Shown here: piece after piece, positions 41,062 to 50,106 of the stretch | How positions within the stretch are numbered: the first letter of the stretch is position 1 | Layout of the letters: each line of letters begins with the position of its first letter | Assembly (NCBI RefSeq): GCF_014287895.1 | Contig: NZ_JACOPP010000014.1 | Location: forward strand, 15,763 to 79,762 | DNA: 64,000 nt | Direction of reading: 5' to 3' | From: Lawsonibacter hominis | Lineage (GTDB): Bacteria > Bacillota > Clostridia > Oscillospirales > Oscillospiraceae | Translations under genes and position numbers: made by a program | The notes under the pieces: generated by a model | Seen by the model: only the letters and a program-made list of their open reading frames with translations | Databases searched by the model: none | What the model was told of the DNA's origin: nothing

Positions 41062-41137
41062 AAGGGAACCGGCAGGCCTGCCCGGCACACTGGGACGGGC
41101 CTGCCGGTCCGTTCAGACGGGAAAGGAGGATGACGCC

Positions 41138-42046
41138 GTGAACGTTGCGCAGGATCTGAGCGCATTGATTGGAAACACGCCTTTGCTGGAGCTGAAACAT
41201 TTTGCCCCCGGGGTCCTGGTCAAGCTGGAGAGCTTTAATCCGCTCTCCTCCGCCAAGGACCGGGCGGGGTACTATATGATCCGGGACGCGGAGGAGCGGG
41301 GGCTGCTGAAGCCCGGCGGCATCATCGTGGAACCCACCAGCGGCAACACCGGCGTGGCGCTGGCCTATATCGGGGCGATCCGGGGCTATCGCGTGATCCT
41401 GACCATGCCGGAGAGCATGAGCGCCGAACGGCGGGGCCTGCTCTCCGCCCTGGGGGCAGAACTGGTGCTCACGCCGGGAGAGGGCGGCATGTCCGCGGCC
41501 ATCGACAAGGCGCTCGCGCTGCTGGCGCAGATGCCGGGGGCCTGGATGCCCGATCAGTTCCGGAATCCGGCCAATGCCCGGGCCCACTATGAGACCACCG
41601 GACCGGAGATCTGGCGGGACACGGAGGGAAGCGTGGACGTGCTGGTGGCCGGGGTAGGGTCCGGTGGGACCGTCACGGGAGCGGGGCGCTACCTGAAGGA
41701 GCAGAATCCGCAGATCCGGGTGGTGGCGGTGGAGCCCGCCGAATCCCCCGTCCTCTCCGGCGGAACGGCAGGGGCCCACGGGATTCAGGGGATCGGGGCG
41801 AACTTTGTTCCCGACGTACTGGACCGGAGCGTGGTGGACGAGGTGCTCCCGGTGCCCACACAGGCCGCCTGCGCCGCGATGCGGGCGCTGACCGGGGAGG
41901 GCATCCTGGCGGGCATCTCGTCCGGAGCGGCCGCTCACGCCGCGCGTGTGCTCTCACAGCGAAGCGAGCTTGCGCACAAACGCATCGTAGCCATTCTGCC
42001 GGATACCGGAGAGCGGTATCTCTCCACCGGCCTGTTTCAAAGCTGA
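41138..42046 (+). CDS. cysK: Cysteine synthase (O-acetylserine sulfhydrylase)
   Basis: A 302-residue fold-type II PLP enzyme. The PLP lysine is in NPLSSAKDRAGY, the phosphate/substrate loop is PTSGNTGVAL, and the C-terminal GISSGAA is present. It forms cysteine from O-acetylserine and sulfide. The start is GTG 41138, eight bases after GGAGG. Its place behind metQ and the Met T-box ties it to methionine starvation, so a role in sulfur transfer for methionine is plausible. Confidence 0.9.
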   Translation: MNVAQDLSALIGNTPLLELKHFAPGVLVKLESFNPLSSAKDRAGYYMIRDAEERGLLKPGGIIVEPTSGNTGVALAYIGAIRGYRVILTMPESMSAERRGLLSALGAELVLTPGEGGMSAAIDKALALLAQMPGAWMPDQFRNPANARAHYETTGPEIWRDTEGSVDVLVAGVGSGGTVTGAGRYLKEQNPQIRVVAVEPAESPVLSGGTAGAHGIQGIGANFVPDVLDRSVVDEVLPVPTQAACAAMRALTGEGILAGISSGAAAHAARVLSQRSELAHKRIVAILPDTGERYLSTGLFQS

Positions 42047-42087
42047 AGGACGCCCGCGCGGCACGCCGCGCCGGGCGGGACAGCGCG

Positions 42088-42128
42088 CCAAAAGGGCCCT
42101 CCGCCGGTCAGGCGGAGGGCCCTTTTGG
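42088..42128 (+). terminator. Terminator after cysK
   Basis: CCAAAAGGGCCCTCCGCC (42088-42105), loop ggtca, perfect 18-bp complement 42111-42128. Confidence 0.85.
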
Positions 42129-42750
42129 CGAAGGGTACCCGGGAATCTTGGGATAGTTCCAGTTTACGCAAAGCACGCGCGTTGTGCAATACATACAAAT
42201 GTGTAAGTAGCTAACCGGGCGGTTTTCAGAAACCAGACGGTAAGCATGCCGGAATTGTGCAACCTTGCAAAAGGAGAACGCACCATTTTGTGCATGATGT
42301 GCGGGAAACTGGCGGATCGGCGGAGGATTTGTGCAAAATCAATGAAAATCGGACAAAATTTTTGGGACAGCAGCGGTTTTTACAAAACGTTCACAGGAGA
42401 TTCAAAAAAGGTCCAAAATCTGACTGCGGTTGTGTGGTATCTTAATGTTACAGCCAAGAGCACAACAAATAAGGAACGGCCGGGGAGGGCGCAGGCGGAG
42501 AAATGCCATCCCAGGCGCACTCGGGAGTACCGGCGGCCTTATCACTGTCCCCCGGCTGTGGGGACAGACAAGCAGCAGCATGCCGCAGGCATGTTTCGAA
42601 ATACAAACGAAGGGCCCGCGTTTTCCTTCCGGAAGACGCGGGCCCTTTGAATATCCCGGGGCATAGCGGCAGCTTCGTTTTTGGAAATAATTGCATAATA
42701 ACGTCCCTCTTTTCCGCCCGGACCGGGCAGGGATGAAGGAGGGATGCCGA
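42129..42750. other. Gene-poor 620-base interval
   Basis: No convincing gene; a 134-codon frame from 42246 has no family features and unusual codon use. Two hairpins are visible: CTGTCCCC/GGGGACAG (42545-42567) and AAGGGCCCGCGT with 42636-42647. The latter could end an unseen small RNA. An AAAGGAGAA at about 42270 has no sensible ORF. Confidence 0.5.
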
Positions 42751-43101
42751 ATGGCACAGTACACACCCCATTACGGGCTCCACCAGTGGGAGCCGGAGGA
42801 CAGCTTTTTACGGGAGGACTTCAATCAGGATCTGGCCAGGATCGATACGGCGCTGGCGAAAAAAACAGAACTGGTGATGGGAAGCTACACTGGAGACGGC
42901 GGGACACAGCAGATTGATCTGGGATTTGCCGCCAGGGTGGTGCTGGTAGGGCACCCCACCCATACCGTGATAGCGTTTCAGGGGGAAACGGTCAACCGGA
43001 TTACAGTCAACGAAACCGGATTCCAGGTTGTTTACAGTGAAAACGCCACCGTAGGCATCAACCGAAGCGGCACCGTGTATCATTATCTGGCGATTCCCTG
43101 A
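42751..43101 (+). CDS. Small hypothetical protein with phage-tail-like N-terminus
   Basis: A 116-residue protein. The start MAQYTPHYGLHQWEPEDSFL then REDFNQDLARIDTALA resembles the N-terminal segment of phage tail-fibre-like and clostridial hypothetical proteins. The rest is beta-rich (VVLVGHPTHTVIAFQGETVN). ATG is eight bases after GGAGG. No phage genes surround it, so it is either a moron-like remnant or a small surface protein. Function unknown. Confidence 0.65.
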   Translation: MAQYTPHYGLHQWEPEDSFLREDFNQDLARIDTALAKKTELVMGSYTGDGGTQQIDLGFAARVVLVGHPTHTVIAFQGETVNRITVNETGFQVVYSENATVGINRSGTVYHYLAIP

Positions 43102-43117
43102 TTCAAAGAAGCAAACC

Positions 43118-43151
43118 AAAGCCCGGGCCAAATGGCCCGGGCTTTGGTCAT
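43118..43151. terminator. Bidirectional terminator between the small protein and the SLH gene
   Basis: AAAGCCCGGGCC (43118-43129), loop aaat, complement 43134-43145, then GGTCATTTT; A-rich on the other side. Confidence 0.8.
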
Positions 43152-43180
43152 TTTGGGATAATATGCCGAAGGGAATGGTT

Positions 43181-46100
43181 TTAGATCGCAGCGTAATTTA
43201 CAGTGACAGTCACACTCTGATAGGTGATATCAGGGGTCTTGATGATCCAAGTGCCGTCAGCAGCCACAGTTGGATCAACTTCGCTGCTCTTTATAGCCAA
43301 CTCTTGGGCCACACCGGCTTTCACCAGAGAGTTGAGCTCATAAGCCTTCAGGGTAGCATGGCCAGCGGGAACGTCGATTGTCACCGTAAAGGGTACATCG
43401 GACAGGTTGACGGTCACGTCGATGGTGGCGTCGATCTCCTCATCATCGTCGGCAACCTCGCCGGGGAGGTCCTTGATCCAGGCAACCAGCACGGTGTTCA
43501 CATCGGTGTCATAGACAATGATGGCTTCCTTGGCGGTCTTGTACAGGAACTCGCCGGCGGGGGCCTTGTCATCGTCCTTGGTCACGTCGGTGATGTCCCA
43601 CACCGCGCTCTTGGAAGTAATGGTGTAGTAGTCGCCCACATTCCAGGCGGTGTTCTCCTCGCCCTCGGCGGTCTCGTTATCGGTCTCGGCGTTCATGACG
43701 ATGGTGCCCTTCTTGATCAGGTGGGCATTATCCGCAGCAACGGTGTAGCCTTCGCCGGTGACCTCATACAGGGTGTAGACCTCGTCCTTCACGGAGTAAG
43801 CCCAGACGGTCTCGAAATCAGCGTCGTCATCAAAGTCGTCGCCATACTTCTCGCGGCTGACCTCGATGGTGTCAACGGTGCCGTCCTCGAAGATAACGTT
43901 CAGCTCCAGAATCTTGGAGGTCAGGGCGTTGGCGCTCAGGACATACAGGTAATCCTTGTCGACGGCGCGATCCTCACGGCTGTTGAACAGCAGCACGTCG
44001 GCCAGCTTGCCGCCCTCGGTGGTCCAGACCTGAACGGTCTTAGTGTCGGTATCCCCCTTTGCATTGGCAGCGACATCGTACATCTCATCATAGCCAATAG
44101 CCACGCCGTAGTCATCTTCGCCAGCATAGTAGAAGGCGATGGTGTTCAGATCCACGGCGTACTTGGAATCAGCATCGGCATACAGAGTACCGTCACCGGT
44201 CTCGTACTTGCGGTTGAGATAGGAGTCAACAGTGGTGTCCGCACCGTCGGACTCATCAATGCCGTTACCAGCATATGCGATCTCATCGGCAGCATTGGTC
44301 ATAACGGACTTGATGGTAATGACGTCGTCATCGTCGATGGCGTACTTGATGACGGAGCCGCTGGCGTTATTCAGCGGAGTCTTATACTGGTCGTCCACAA
44401 CTACGTCGCGGGTGCCCAGGTAAGCTTCCAGAGCGGCAATAGCGGCCTTCTTCTCGGCGCTGTCATACTTGCCATCCGCATCCGAGGCCTTATCCCAGAA
44501 CGCAGCCTTGGCGGAAGCGTCCCAATTGATGGTATAAGTGCCCTCGGTCTTGTCCGTCTTCAGGATGGAGAGCTGACCGGACTTGGTCAGAGCATTCTGG
44601 GTCCAGGCGGAGCCCAGCACCAGAGCGTAGTTGGGAGCGGCAGCCTCGGGAGCCTGATAAGCCACGATGTAGTCGTTGGAATCCAGAATGAAGATGACCT
44701 CGGTGTCGAAGCCGGGATCAGTGGCGGCCTCCGTGATATCGAAGTGCTCGACAACCTCATCCTCGGCGGCGGCGTCGGGAATGTAGGACTGATAGTAGGA
44801 GTCGCCCTCGATGGTGACATAGAGCTCCTTCTCGGCGTCACGGTCGATGCGGGTGATCTTACCGGTAACGCTCTCAGGGGTGGAGATGTAGTCGCGGCCG
44901 CCGTACTCGACGAACAGGACCAGATCATCGGTGGTGACCTCGTCGGCGAAGACGACGTCCTCAAACTTGGTGATCTTGCCGTCGTTCATGGCGGGCACGG
45001 TGAGAGTCTCGTTCTTGGAGCTGTACTTCTTCACATAGGACAGGGTCTCAACGAGGTAGAGGACATAGTCCACATCGCCGTCGTTGTTGTTGTCGATGAC
45101 CTCGACTTTGATGCCGTTGTAATTGAAATCAGCATTGTCATAAATTTCGGCAGAATTCCCGGTGCCCAGATAGCCGTAGTTCACATAGTACTCGGTATCA
45201 CTGGTCACGGTCAGGCCGGTGCCCTTCAGGAAGTCCTTGACAGCGCTCTCGTTGGCCACAGAGCCCTCGACCACATTCACGGAGTCCTTAGTGGTGACGC
45301 CCAGGACGACGGAGTCGGCCAGAATGGTGGTCTTGCGGATGTACAGGGTGACGGTCTTGCCGATCATTTCGACGGTAGTGTCAACGTTGAAGGAGATGTT
45401 GCCGGAGTACTCCACAACTTCGCCCTTCTCGGTGGAAGCGGTGGTGGAAGCATACAGCTTGACGTTGCTCAGGGTGGTCTTGCCATCCTTCAGGGCGGCG
45501 TCATAATCGGTCTCTTCCAGCTCGGCCCACTTGTTGCCCACGACGACGCCCTCCACCTTGTACACGCCGTACATGGCGCTCAGGATGGTGCGGCGGTCAG
45601 CATAGGCAATGGCGTAGCCGTTCTCATACTTCTGGATCATCTCGATGTCCAGGGCGTTGTAGATCAGCAGAGCGGCGTCGTCACGGTTCAGGGGCAGCAT
45701 GACGTTCTTGTTGAAGTTGCGGAAGATGCCCAGGGCGGAAGCCTTGGCGTTGGTGTTGATGGCCCAGTCGGTGCCCACGAAGCCCTCGATGGAGGGATCG
45801 TAGCCGGCGGCCACCAGCAGCATCTTGGCAGCCTCGGCGGCAGTCACACTGGCGGCGGGGTCGAAGGTGCCGTTGCCGCGGCCGGCGATGATGCCCAGGG
45901 TGTAGCAGTAGTTGATGTGGCCCTTGGCCCAGTTGTCGCCGATGTCGGTCAGCTTGCTGTTCACACCGGAGAACAGGTCGTTGTTGTCAACGCCCTGATT
46001 CATGATGACGGAGATCATCTTCGCCATCTCGTCGCGGCGCACGGTCCCCTCGGGATCGAAGCTGCCATCGGTCTTGCCGTCGATCACGCCCAGGGTGGTG

Positions 46101-46243
46101 AGCATGGAAACGGCGTCTTTGTTGACGATCTCATCGCGGTCGGTGAAATCGTCATAGCTCGCAGCGGAAGCGCCGACGACCATCATGCCGATCAGCATAA
46201 CGGCGGCCAGAGCCAGGCTGAGAGCCCGTTTGAGGTTTCTCAT
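43181..46243 (-). CDS. Large S-layer-homology (SLH) domain surface protein
   Basis: A 1020-residue exported protein. The signal peptide is MRNLKRALSLALAAVMLIGM then MVVGASA. Three SLH modules span about 29-210 (DAVSMLTTLGVIDGKTDGSF; YCYTLGIIAGRGNGTFDPAA; FRNFNKNVMLPLNRDDAALL) and would anchor it to cell-wall polymers. The remaining 800 residues are acidic, beta-rich and rich in Asp, Thr and Val (VIDNNNDGDVDYVLYLVETL has a dockerin/EF-like Asp run). I see no catalytic domain. It may be the S-layer protein itself. ATG follows AAGGAGGAATTCCAG. Confidence 0.88.
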   Translation of the reverse strand: MRNLKRALSLALAAVMLIGMMVVGASAASYDDFTDRDEIVNKDAVSMLTTLGVIDGKTDGSFDPEGTVRRDEMAKMISVIMNQGVDNNDLFSGVNSKLTDIGDNWAKGHINYCYTLGIIAGRGNGTFDPAASVTAAEAAKMLLVAAGYDPSIEGFVGTDWAINTNAKASALGIFRNFNKNVMLPLNRDDAALLIYNALDIEMIQKYENGYAIAYADRRTILSAMYGVYKVEGVVVGNKWAELEETDYDAALKDGKTTLSNVKLYASTTASTEKGEVVEYSGNISFNVDTTVEMIGKTVTLYIRKTTILADSVVLGVTTKDSVNVVEGSVANESAVKDFLKGTGLTVTSDTEYYVNYGYLGTGNSAEIYDNADFNYNGIKVEVIDNNNDGDVDYVLYLVETLSYVKKYSSKNETLTVPAMNDGKITKFEDVVFADEVTTDDLVLFVEYGGRDYISTPESVTGKITRIDRDAEKELYVTIEGDSYYQSYIPDAAAEDEVVEHFDITEAATDPGFDTEVIFILDSNDYIVAYQAPEAAAPNYALVLGSAWTQNALTKSGQLSILKTDKTEGTYTINWDASAKAAFWDKASDADGKYDSAEKKAAIAALEAYLGTRDVVVDDQYKTPLNNASGSVIKYAIDDDDVITIKSVMTNAADEIAYAGNGIDESDGADTTVDSYLNRKYETGDGTLYADADSKYAVDLNTIAFYYAGEDDYGVAIGYDEMYDVAANAKGDTDTKTVQVWTTEGGKLADVLLFNSREDRAVDKDYLYVLSANALTSKILELNVIFEDGTVDTIEVSREKYGDDFDDDADFETVWAYSVKDEVYTLYEVTGEGYTVAADNAHLIKKGTIVMNAETDNETAEGEENTAWNVGDYYTITSKSAVWDITDVTKDDDKAPAGEFLYKTAKEAIIVYDTDVNTVLVAWIKDLPGEVADDDEEIDATIDVTVNLSDVPFTVTIDVPAGHATLKAYELNSLVKAGVAQELAIKSSEVDPTVAADGTWIIKTPDITYQSVTVTVNYAAI

Positions 46244-46397
46244 CTGGAATTCCTCCTTCTAAATTTTGGAGGCGGAAAGGCCACACTTGACTTACAGATA
46301 TTTACAGAGAAGTATGACTCTCCTTGCACTCCGAATTTTATAAGGAGAATGGTACGTCAGAACGAAAAAAGTTGGCTTTTTCGGCTTAAAGGTTCCA

Positions 46398-46494
46398 ATG
46401 GTAGACATTTGGTAGACATACAGGACGGACGGCGCTGGCAAACCCTGAAAAATGGGGAATTCCGGCGTTTTTTTGGTAGACATTTGGTAGACAT
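46398..46494. repeat. Paired 11-base tandem repeats upstream of the SLH gene
   Basis: TTGGTAGACAT occurs twice in tandem at 46473-46483 and 46484-46494. The same doublet, with one base changed, occurs at 46398-46418, 75 bases away. All lie in the 310-base gap between the SLH gene and the AAA ATPase gene. Confidence 0.75.
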
Positions 46495-46511
46495 TCTTTG
46501 AAAGACACGCA

Positions 46512-46540
46512 AACAGCCCCCGGCATAGCCGGGGGCTGTT
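46512..46540 (-). terminator. Terminator of the AAA ATPase gene
   Basis: AACAGCCCCCGGC (46512-46524), loop ata, complement 46528-46540; short T run on the minus strand. Confidence 0.6.
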
Positions 46541-46553
46541 GAAGCATTCCGAT

Positions 46554-48020
46554 TCAGGTCCCTTCCGTTTGGGCGCCGTCGTCCTCTCTGAGATCGGCCA
46601 GGGTCAAGGACATCAGGTCCTCCTTGCCGGGAGCCTCCAGAGCGGCCACACGGTCGGATTGGCGGGAGACCGCACGTTCGAAAACATTGCGCACATCACG
46701 GGCGTTTCCGAAGTTCTCGTCCCGTTCCTCATACAGCTCGCGGAAATACGTTCCGGCGTATTCTTCTGCTTCATCACTGAGCGTATATCCGTTTTTTGCG
46801 CACATGGACTGAAAAATGGCCATGAGCTGCCCGCCATTGTAATCTTCAAAGTAAAAATATTTGTTGAAGCGGCTCTCCAGGCCGGGGTTTGCGTGGATGA
46901 ACGTTCCCATCAGCTCGGTGTACCCGGCCACAATGACGATCAGGTCGGCGCGGTGATCCTCCATGCCCTTGAGCAGCGTCTCGATGGCTTCCTTCCCGAA
47001 GTCGTTGGGGGCATCCTGATTGGCCAGGGCATAGGCCTCGTCGATGAAAAGAACCCCGCCCAGCGCTTTTTGGATCACCTCGCCCGTCTTGATGGCCGTC
47101 TGTCCCACAAACCCGGCCACCAGGCCGGAACGGTCCACCTCCACCAGCTGGCCCTTGGAGAGGACCCCGATGGCATGGTAAATCTTCGCCAGCAGGCGGG
47201 CCACGGTGGTCTTGCCGGTCCCGGGGTTGCCCAGAAAGACCAGGTGCAGAGACATGGGGGGAATGGGCAGCTCATGTTCCTGACGCAGCTTGCGCACCTT
47301 GACCAGGTTGATCAGGCTTTTCACATCGGCCTTGACCTTGTCCAGACCGCACAGCCCGTCCAGCTCGGCCATCAGCTCTTCCAGGCTGGGAGCGGGCGCC
47401 TGCTCCGCCTCGGTCTGAGGCGCCGCCTCTCCGCCGCCGGCTACGGCGGCGGCGGGGGCCGCCTCATCCCCGGGCCCATCCGCCTCAGGACGTTTGGAAA
47501 TGAAATCCTTGGCGTCCAGCGGGGCTTTTCCGCCCTTGAGCCCATCCCGGTCGCACAGGGCAGAGAGGCTGTCGGCGCAGGCGTTGACGAATCCCGCCTC
47601 CTCCTCGCTGACCACATCGTCCACAGCGGCGAAAAGCAGCTGCATCAGCGTCATCAGGTCGATGAACCGCCGGGCCAGATGGGTACCGGAGACTTTGTCG
47701 CTGGCCCGCATGCGGGCAAAAAAGGGAGGCGGCTGAAAGCCGGGGTACTCGCTCACCGCGGTGGAAAGCTCCCAGAACAGGATGGCGGGCACCGGGTTTC
47801 CCTTGGTATAGATGGCGTTATAGTACTCCACATGGCGCGGTGTGATGGACGCGCCGTCCCGTCCCCAGACGCCAAGCGTACAGGCACGAAAGAAGATGTC
47901 CACCTCCTGGGTGAACTTTATGCGCAGGGTGGCATCGGTGATCTGCCGCCGGAAGGCGGTCACCCCGTCGCTGTATTGCTTATGCACCTCGGCGGCGCTC
48001 AGGGATCCCTTCAAGTTCAT
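46554..48020 (-). CDS. AAA ATPase, CbbX/SpoVK-like
   Basis: A 488-residue protein. The N-terminal ~200 residues are helical and unassigned, then an Ala/Glu/Pro-rich linker (about 195-225) leads to one AAA domain. Walker A is LGNPGTGKTTVARLL, Walker B is GGVLFIDEAYALA, and the arginine-finger region is GLESRFNKYFYFED. CbbX-type ATPases remodel protein complexes; the SpoVK relative acts in sporulation. The target is unknown. Start ATG 48020 with GAGGTG close upstream; promoter at 48039-48067 gives a very short leader. Confidence 0.82.
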   Translation of the reverse strand: MNLKGSLSAAEVHKQYSDGVTAFRRQITDATLRIKFTQEVDIFFRACTLGVWGRDGASITPRHVEYYNAIYTKGNPVPAILFWELSTAVSEYPGFQPPPFFARMRASDKVSGTHLARRFIDLMTLMQLLFAAVDDVVSEEEAGFVNACADSLSALCDRDGLKGGKAPLDAKDFISKRPEADGPGDEAAPAAAVAGGGEAAPQTEAEQAPAPSLEELMAELDGLCGLDKVKADVKSLINLVKVRKLRQEHELPIPPMSLHLVFLGNPGTGKTTVARLLAKIYHAIGVLSKGQLVEVDRSGLVAGFVGQTAIKTGEVIQKALGGVLFIDEAYALANQDAPNDFGKEAIETLLKGMEDHRADLIVIVAGYTELMGTFIHANPGLESRFNKYFYFEDYNGGQLMAIFQSMCAKNGYTLSDEAEEYAGTYFRELYEERDENFGNARDVRNVFERAVSRQSDRVAALEAPGKEDLMSLTLADLREDDGAQTEGT

Positions 48021-48038
48021 GCACCTCGTTTCTTTGCT

Positions 48039-48067
48039 ATTATATCCCAAAGACAGGCCCTGCGCAA
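48039..48067 (-). promoter_or_regulatory. Promoter of the AAA ATPase gene
   Basis: Minus strand TTGCGC (48062-48067), 17-base spacer, TATAAT (48039-48044). Confidence 0.6.
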
Positions 48068-48181
48068 GAAGTGCTTACGTCTGCCGGTGCTCCGGAAAGA
48101 ACCGCCGGTCCATCTGTGGAACACCGGACAGGAAGCGGTTGACATAAATGTTAAAAAACCTTTACATTTTGCGCCCCGGCG

Positions 48182-48210
48182 TTGACGGCTGTGTTCCGAG
48201 CGTGTAGAAT
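48182..48210 (+). promoter_or_regulatory. Promoter of the zinc-ribbon/Ig-like gene
   Basis: TTGACG (48182-48187), 17-base spacer, TAGAAT (48205-48210). Confidence 0.65.
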
Positions 48211-48243
48211 GATAGCAAAGTATGTCTGAAGGAGGAATTCCAT

Positions 48244-49185
48244 ATGGCATCGAAGCGTACTGCCGGTACCCGGCAGGAAATGATTCACTGTGACAGGTGC
48301 GGCGAGGATTATGCCGCTTCCTATAAAAGCTGCCCGTTCTGCGACGAGATGGAATATGAGGAGGAAGGCCGTCCGCGGGGCGGCCGGCGGCTGGCGGGCA
48401 ATACCCGGGGCGGCGGTTACGGCGGCGGCCCTTCCGTCGGACGGATCATCCTGACGGTGCTCTCGCTGGCTCTGATCGTGGCCGCGGTCATGATCGTCAT
48501 CTCCATCATCAAGCCGTTGGTGGACCGGGGACAGACCACCCTGCCGGAGGATTCTCCGGCTCAGAACACCCAGCAGCTGGATTCCCCGGCGCCCGGCGAG
48601 ACCGGTACGCCGGAGGATACCACGCCGCCGGAGGCCTCCGCGGAACCTGTAATCCCCGACGATCAGACCGCCACCGGGTTTACCCTGAGCAAGTCTGAGT
48701 TTACGCTCAGCGATACCTGGCCGGATCCCATTACCCTGACGGTGACCTTCCTCCCGGCCGGGTCCACCGGTACGATCACATGGACCAGCAGCGACCCGGA
48801 GATCGCTTCAGTGGATGAAAACGGCAAGGTGAGCCATGGGACCAAGACGGGGACCGCAACCATTACCGCCGCCATGGCGGGGGGCATCACCCAGACTTGC
48901 AAGGTCTACAACTCCGTCACCAGCGGCGCCGCGTCCTCCGCCGGCGGGACCAGTACCGCCCTCTCCCTGAACAAGACGGATTTTACCTTCTCCAGCAAGA
49001 GCGAGCCTGCCGTGTATATGAAGGTAAACGGCACCTCCTCCGCGCCCAGCTGGAGCATCGGGGATACTTCAGTGGCCACCATCTCCGCCGACGGCGTGGT
49101 CCGGCCCGTGGGCCGGGGCACCACGACCATCACCTGCAAGGTGGACGGGCAGACCCTGAAGTGCATCGTCCGCTGCAACTTCTGA
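48244..49185 (+). CDS. Membrane protein with zinc ribbon and two BIG2-type Ig-like domains
   Basis: A 313-residue protein. An N-terminal zinc ribbon (CDRCGEDY...CPFCDEM, 16-33) would lie in the cytoplasm. One membrane helix is near 68-90 (ILTVLSLALIVAAVMIVISI), followed by a Pro/Thr/Glu-rich linker. Two BIG2-like domains lie outside the cell (ITWTSSDPEIASVDENGKVS; WSIGDTSVATISADGVVRPV). It may couple a cytoplasmic sensor to the surface; the function is unknown. ATG follows GAAGGAGGAATTCCAT. Confidence 0.82.
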   Translation: MASKRTAGTRQEMIHCDRCGEDYAASYKSCPFCDEMEYEEEGRPRGGRRLAGNTRGGGYGGGPSVGRIILTVLSLALIVAAVMIVISIIKPLVDRGQTTLPEDSPAQNTQQLDSPAPGETGTPEDTTPPEASAEPVIPDDQTATGFTLSKSEFTLSDTWPDPITLTVTFLPAGSTGTITWTSSDPEIASVDENGKVSHGTKTGTATITAAMAGGITQTCKVYNSVTSGAASSAGGTSTALSLNKTDFTFSSKSEPAVYMKVNGTSSAPSWSIGDTSVATISADGVVRPVGRGTTTITCKVDGQTLKCIVRCNF

Positions 49186-49198
49186 GCATACATACAGA

Positions 49199-49237
49199 AC
49201 GACCCGCTCTCCGCCTGTGCGGAGAGCGGGTCGTTTA
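49199..49237 (+). terminator. Terminator after the zinc-ribbon/Ig-like gene
   Basis: ACGACCCGCTCTCCGC (49199-49214), loop ctgt, complement 49219-49234, then TTT; palindromic enough to serve the convergent operon too. Confidence 0.8.
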
Positions 49238-49456
49238 TCCGAAGGCGCGGCGCAGCCGGTCCAGCTGGGCCGGTTCTTCCACCCAGTGCTCCGTGTAACC
49301 GCAGTTCAGGCAGACGTGGCGGATGACCGGGATCTTTCCCAGCAGAGTCACGCTGGAAGTGTAGATGTTATTGCCGGAGGCATAGCGCCCCGGCGTGTCC
49401 GGGATGCGCAGGATGTCGCCGGCACCGCACTTGGGACAGCGATGCGTATGCAGCAT
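49235..49456 (-). CDS. Small zinc-ribbon protein
   Basis: A 73-residue protein with CPKCG near the start and CLNCG near residue 50, a four-Cys zinc ribbon. A hydrophilic middle (SGNNIYTSSVTLLGKIPVIR) lies between. It follows the ABC permease gene by four bases and is probably the last gene of that operon. ATG at 49456 follows GGAG at ten bases. Possibly a regulatory or nucleic-acid-binding protein; role unknown. Confidence 0.7.
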   Translation of the reverse strand: MLHTHRCPKCGAGDILRIPDTPGRYASGNNIYTSSVTLLGKIPVIRHVCLNCGYTEHWVEEPAQLDRLRRAFG

Positions 49457-49460
49457 GCGC

Positions 49461-50096
49461 TTACAGCTCCTTTCGCTCATAGATGTGCCGGGCGATCCCG
49501 TAAGACACGGCAAAGGCGGCCGCAGCCAGGAGCGCAAGAAGCGCCACAGCCGCCCGGGCGGGCGCCTGCGGGAGACGGAGCCCGCCGCGGTGGAGCTGCC
49601 ACAAAAGCATCCCGCCGCCGACCACGGCAATGCATACCGCCATGATGGCGAAACGCCCCTTTTCAGCTCCATGCTTCAGCAGGACCGGAAGAAGCACCGC
49701 ATCGATGCCCAGTGCCACGCTGCCGCAGCATAGGACGGCATACAGGGCGGTGGGGAGGGGCTCTCTCAGCAGCCCCAGGCCCACCAGCAGGGTGATGAGA
49801 GCCGACACCAGCAGCAAGCCCAGCAGCAGAAGCAGGAGAGAAAAGAGGTACTTGGCGGCCACCACGCCCCGCCGCCCCGCCGGGGTGGCGGCGGCGTATT
49901 GGCCCCAGCGGGCCTGCTCATCATAGGAAAACGAGGTGATGGGGAGCATGGTGGCAAAAAGAACCACCATGCCGGGCAGGATGGAGGCGCTCAGGAAGCC
50001 GCTGACTGCGATGACCGTATAGAAGACGGCGAGCACCAGAACGTACAGCAGCTGCTTTTTCAACAGGAGAAAGTCTTTATAGATCAGCGCGTACAT
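49461..50096 (-). CDS. ABC-2 type transporter permease (second copy)
   Basis: A 211-residue membrane protein with six hydrophobic segments. It begins MYALIYKDFLLLKKQLLYVL, the opening usual for the ABC2_membrane_5 family. The loop SFSYDEQARWGQYAAATPAG is shared almost exactly with the paralogue at 50107-50751. The two likely form a heterodimeric channel with the ATPase encoded upstream. Substrate unknown. Confidence 0.85.
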   Translation of the reverse strand: MYALIYKDFLLLKKQLLYVLVLAVFYTVIAVSGFLSASILPGMVVLFATMLPITSFSYDEQARWGQYAAATPAGRRGVVAAKYLFSLLLLLLGLLLVSALITLLVGLGLLREPLPTALYAVLCCGSVALGIDAVLLPVLLKHGAEKGRFAIMAVCIAVVGGGMLLWQLHRGGLRLPQAPARAAVALLALLAAAAFAVSYGIARHIYERKEL

Positions 50097-50106
50097 ATCC
50101 GCTCCC

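Noticed and set aside
42246..42650. 134-codon frame in the gene-poor gap
   Set aside because: Runs through two hairpins, has no ribosome site at its start and no recognisable features.
43163..46501. A 1112-codon open frame on the plus strand opposite the SLH gene
   Set aside because: It is antisense to a gene with signal peptide, SLH modules and a good ribosome site. The predicted product is a monotonous Gly/Val/Leu/Asp-rich string produced by the codon bias of the real gene.
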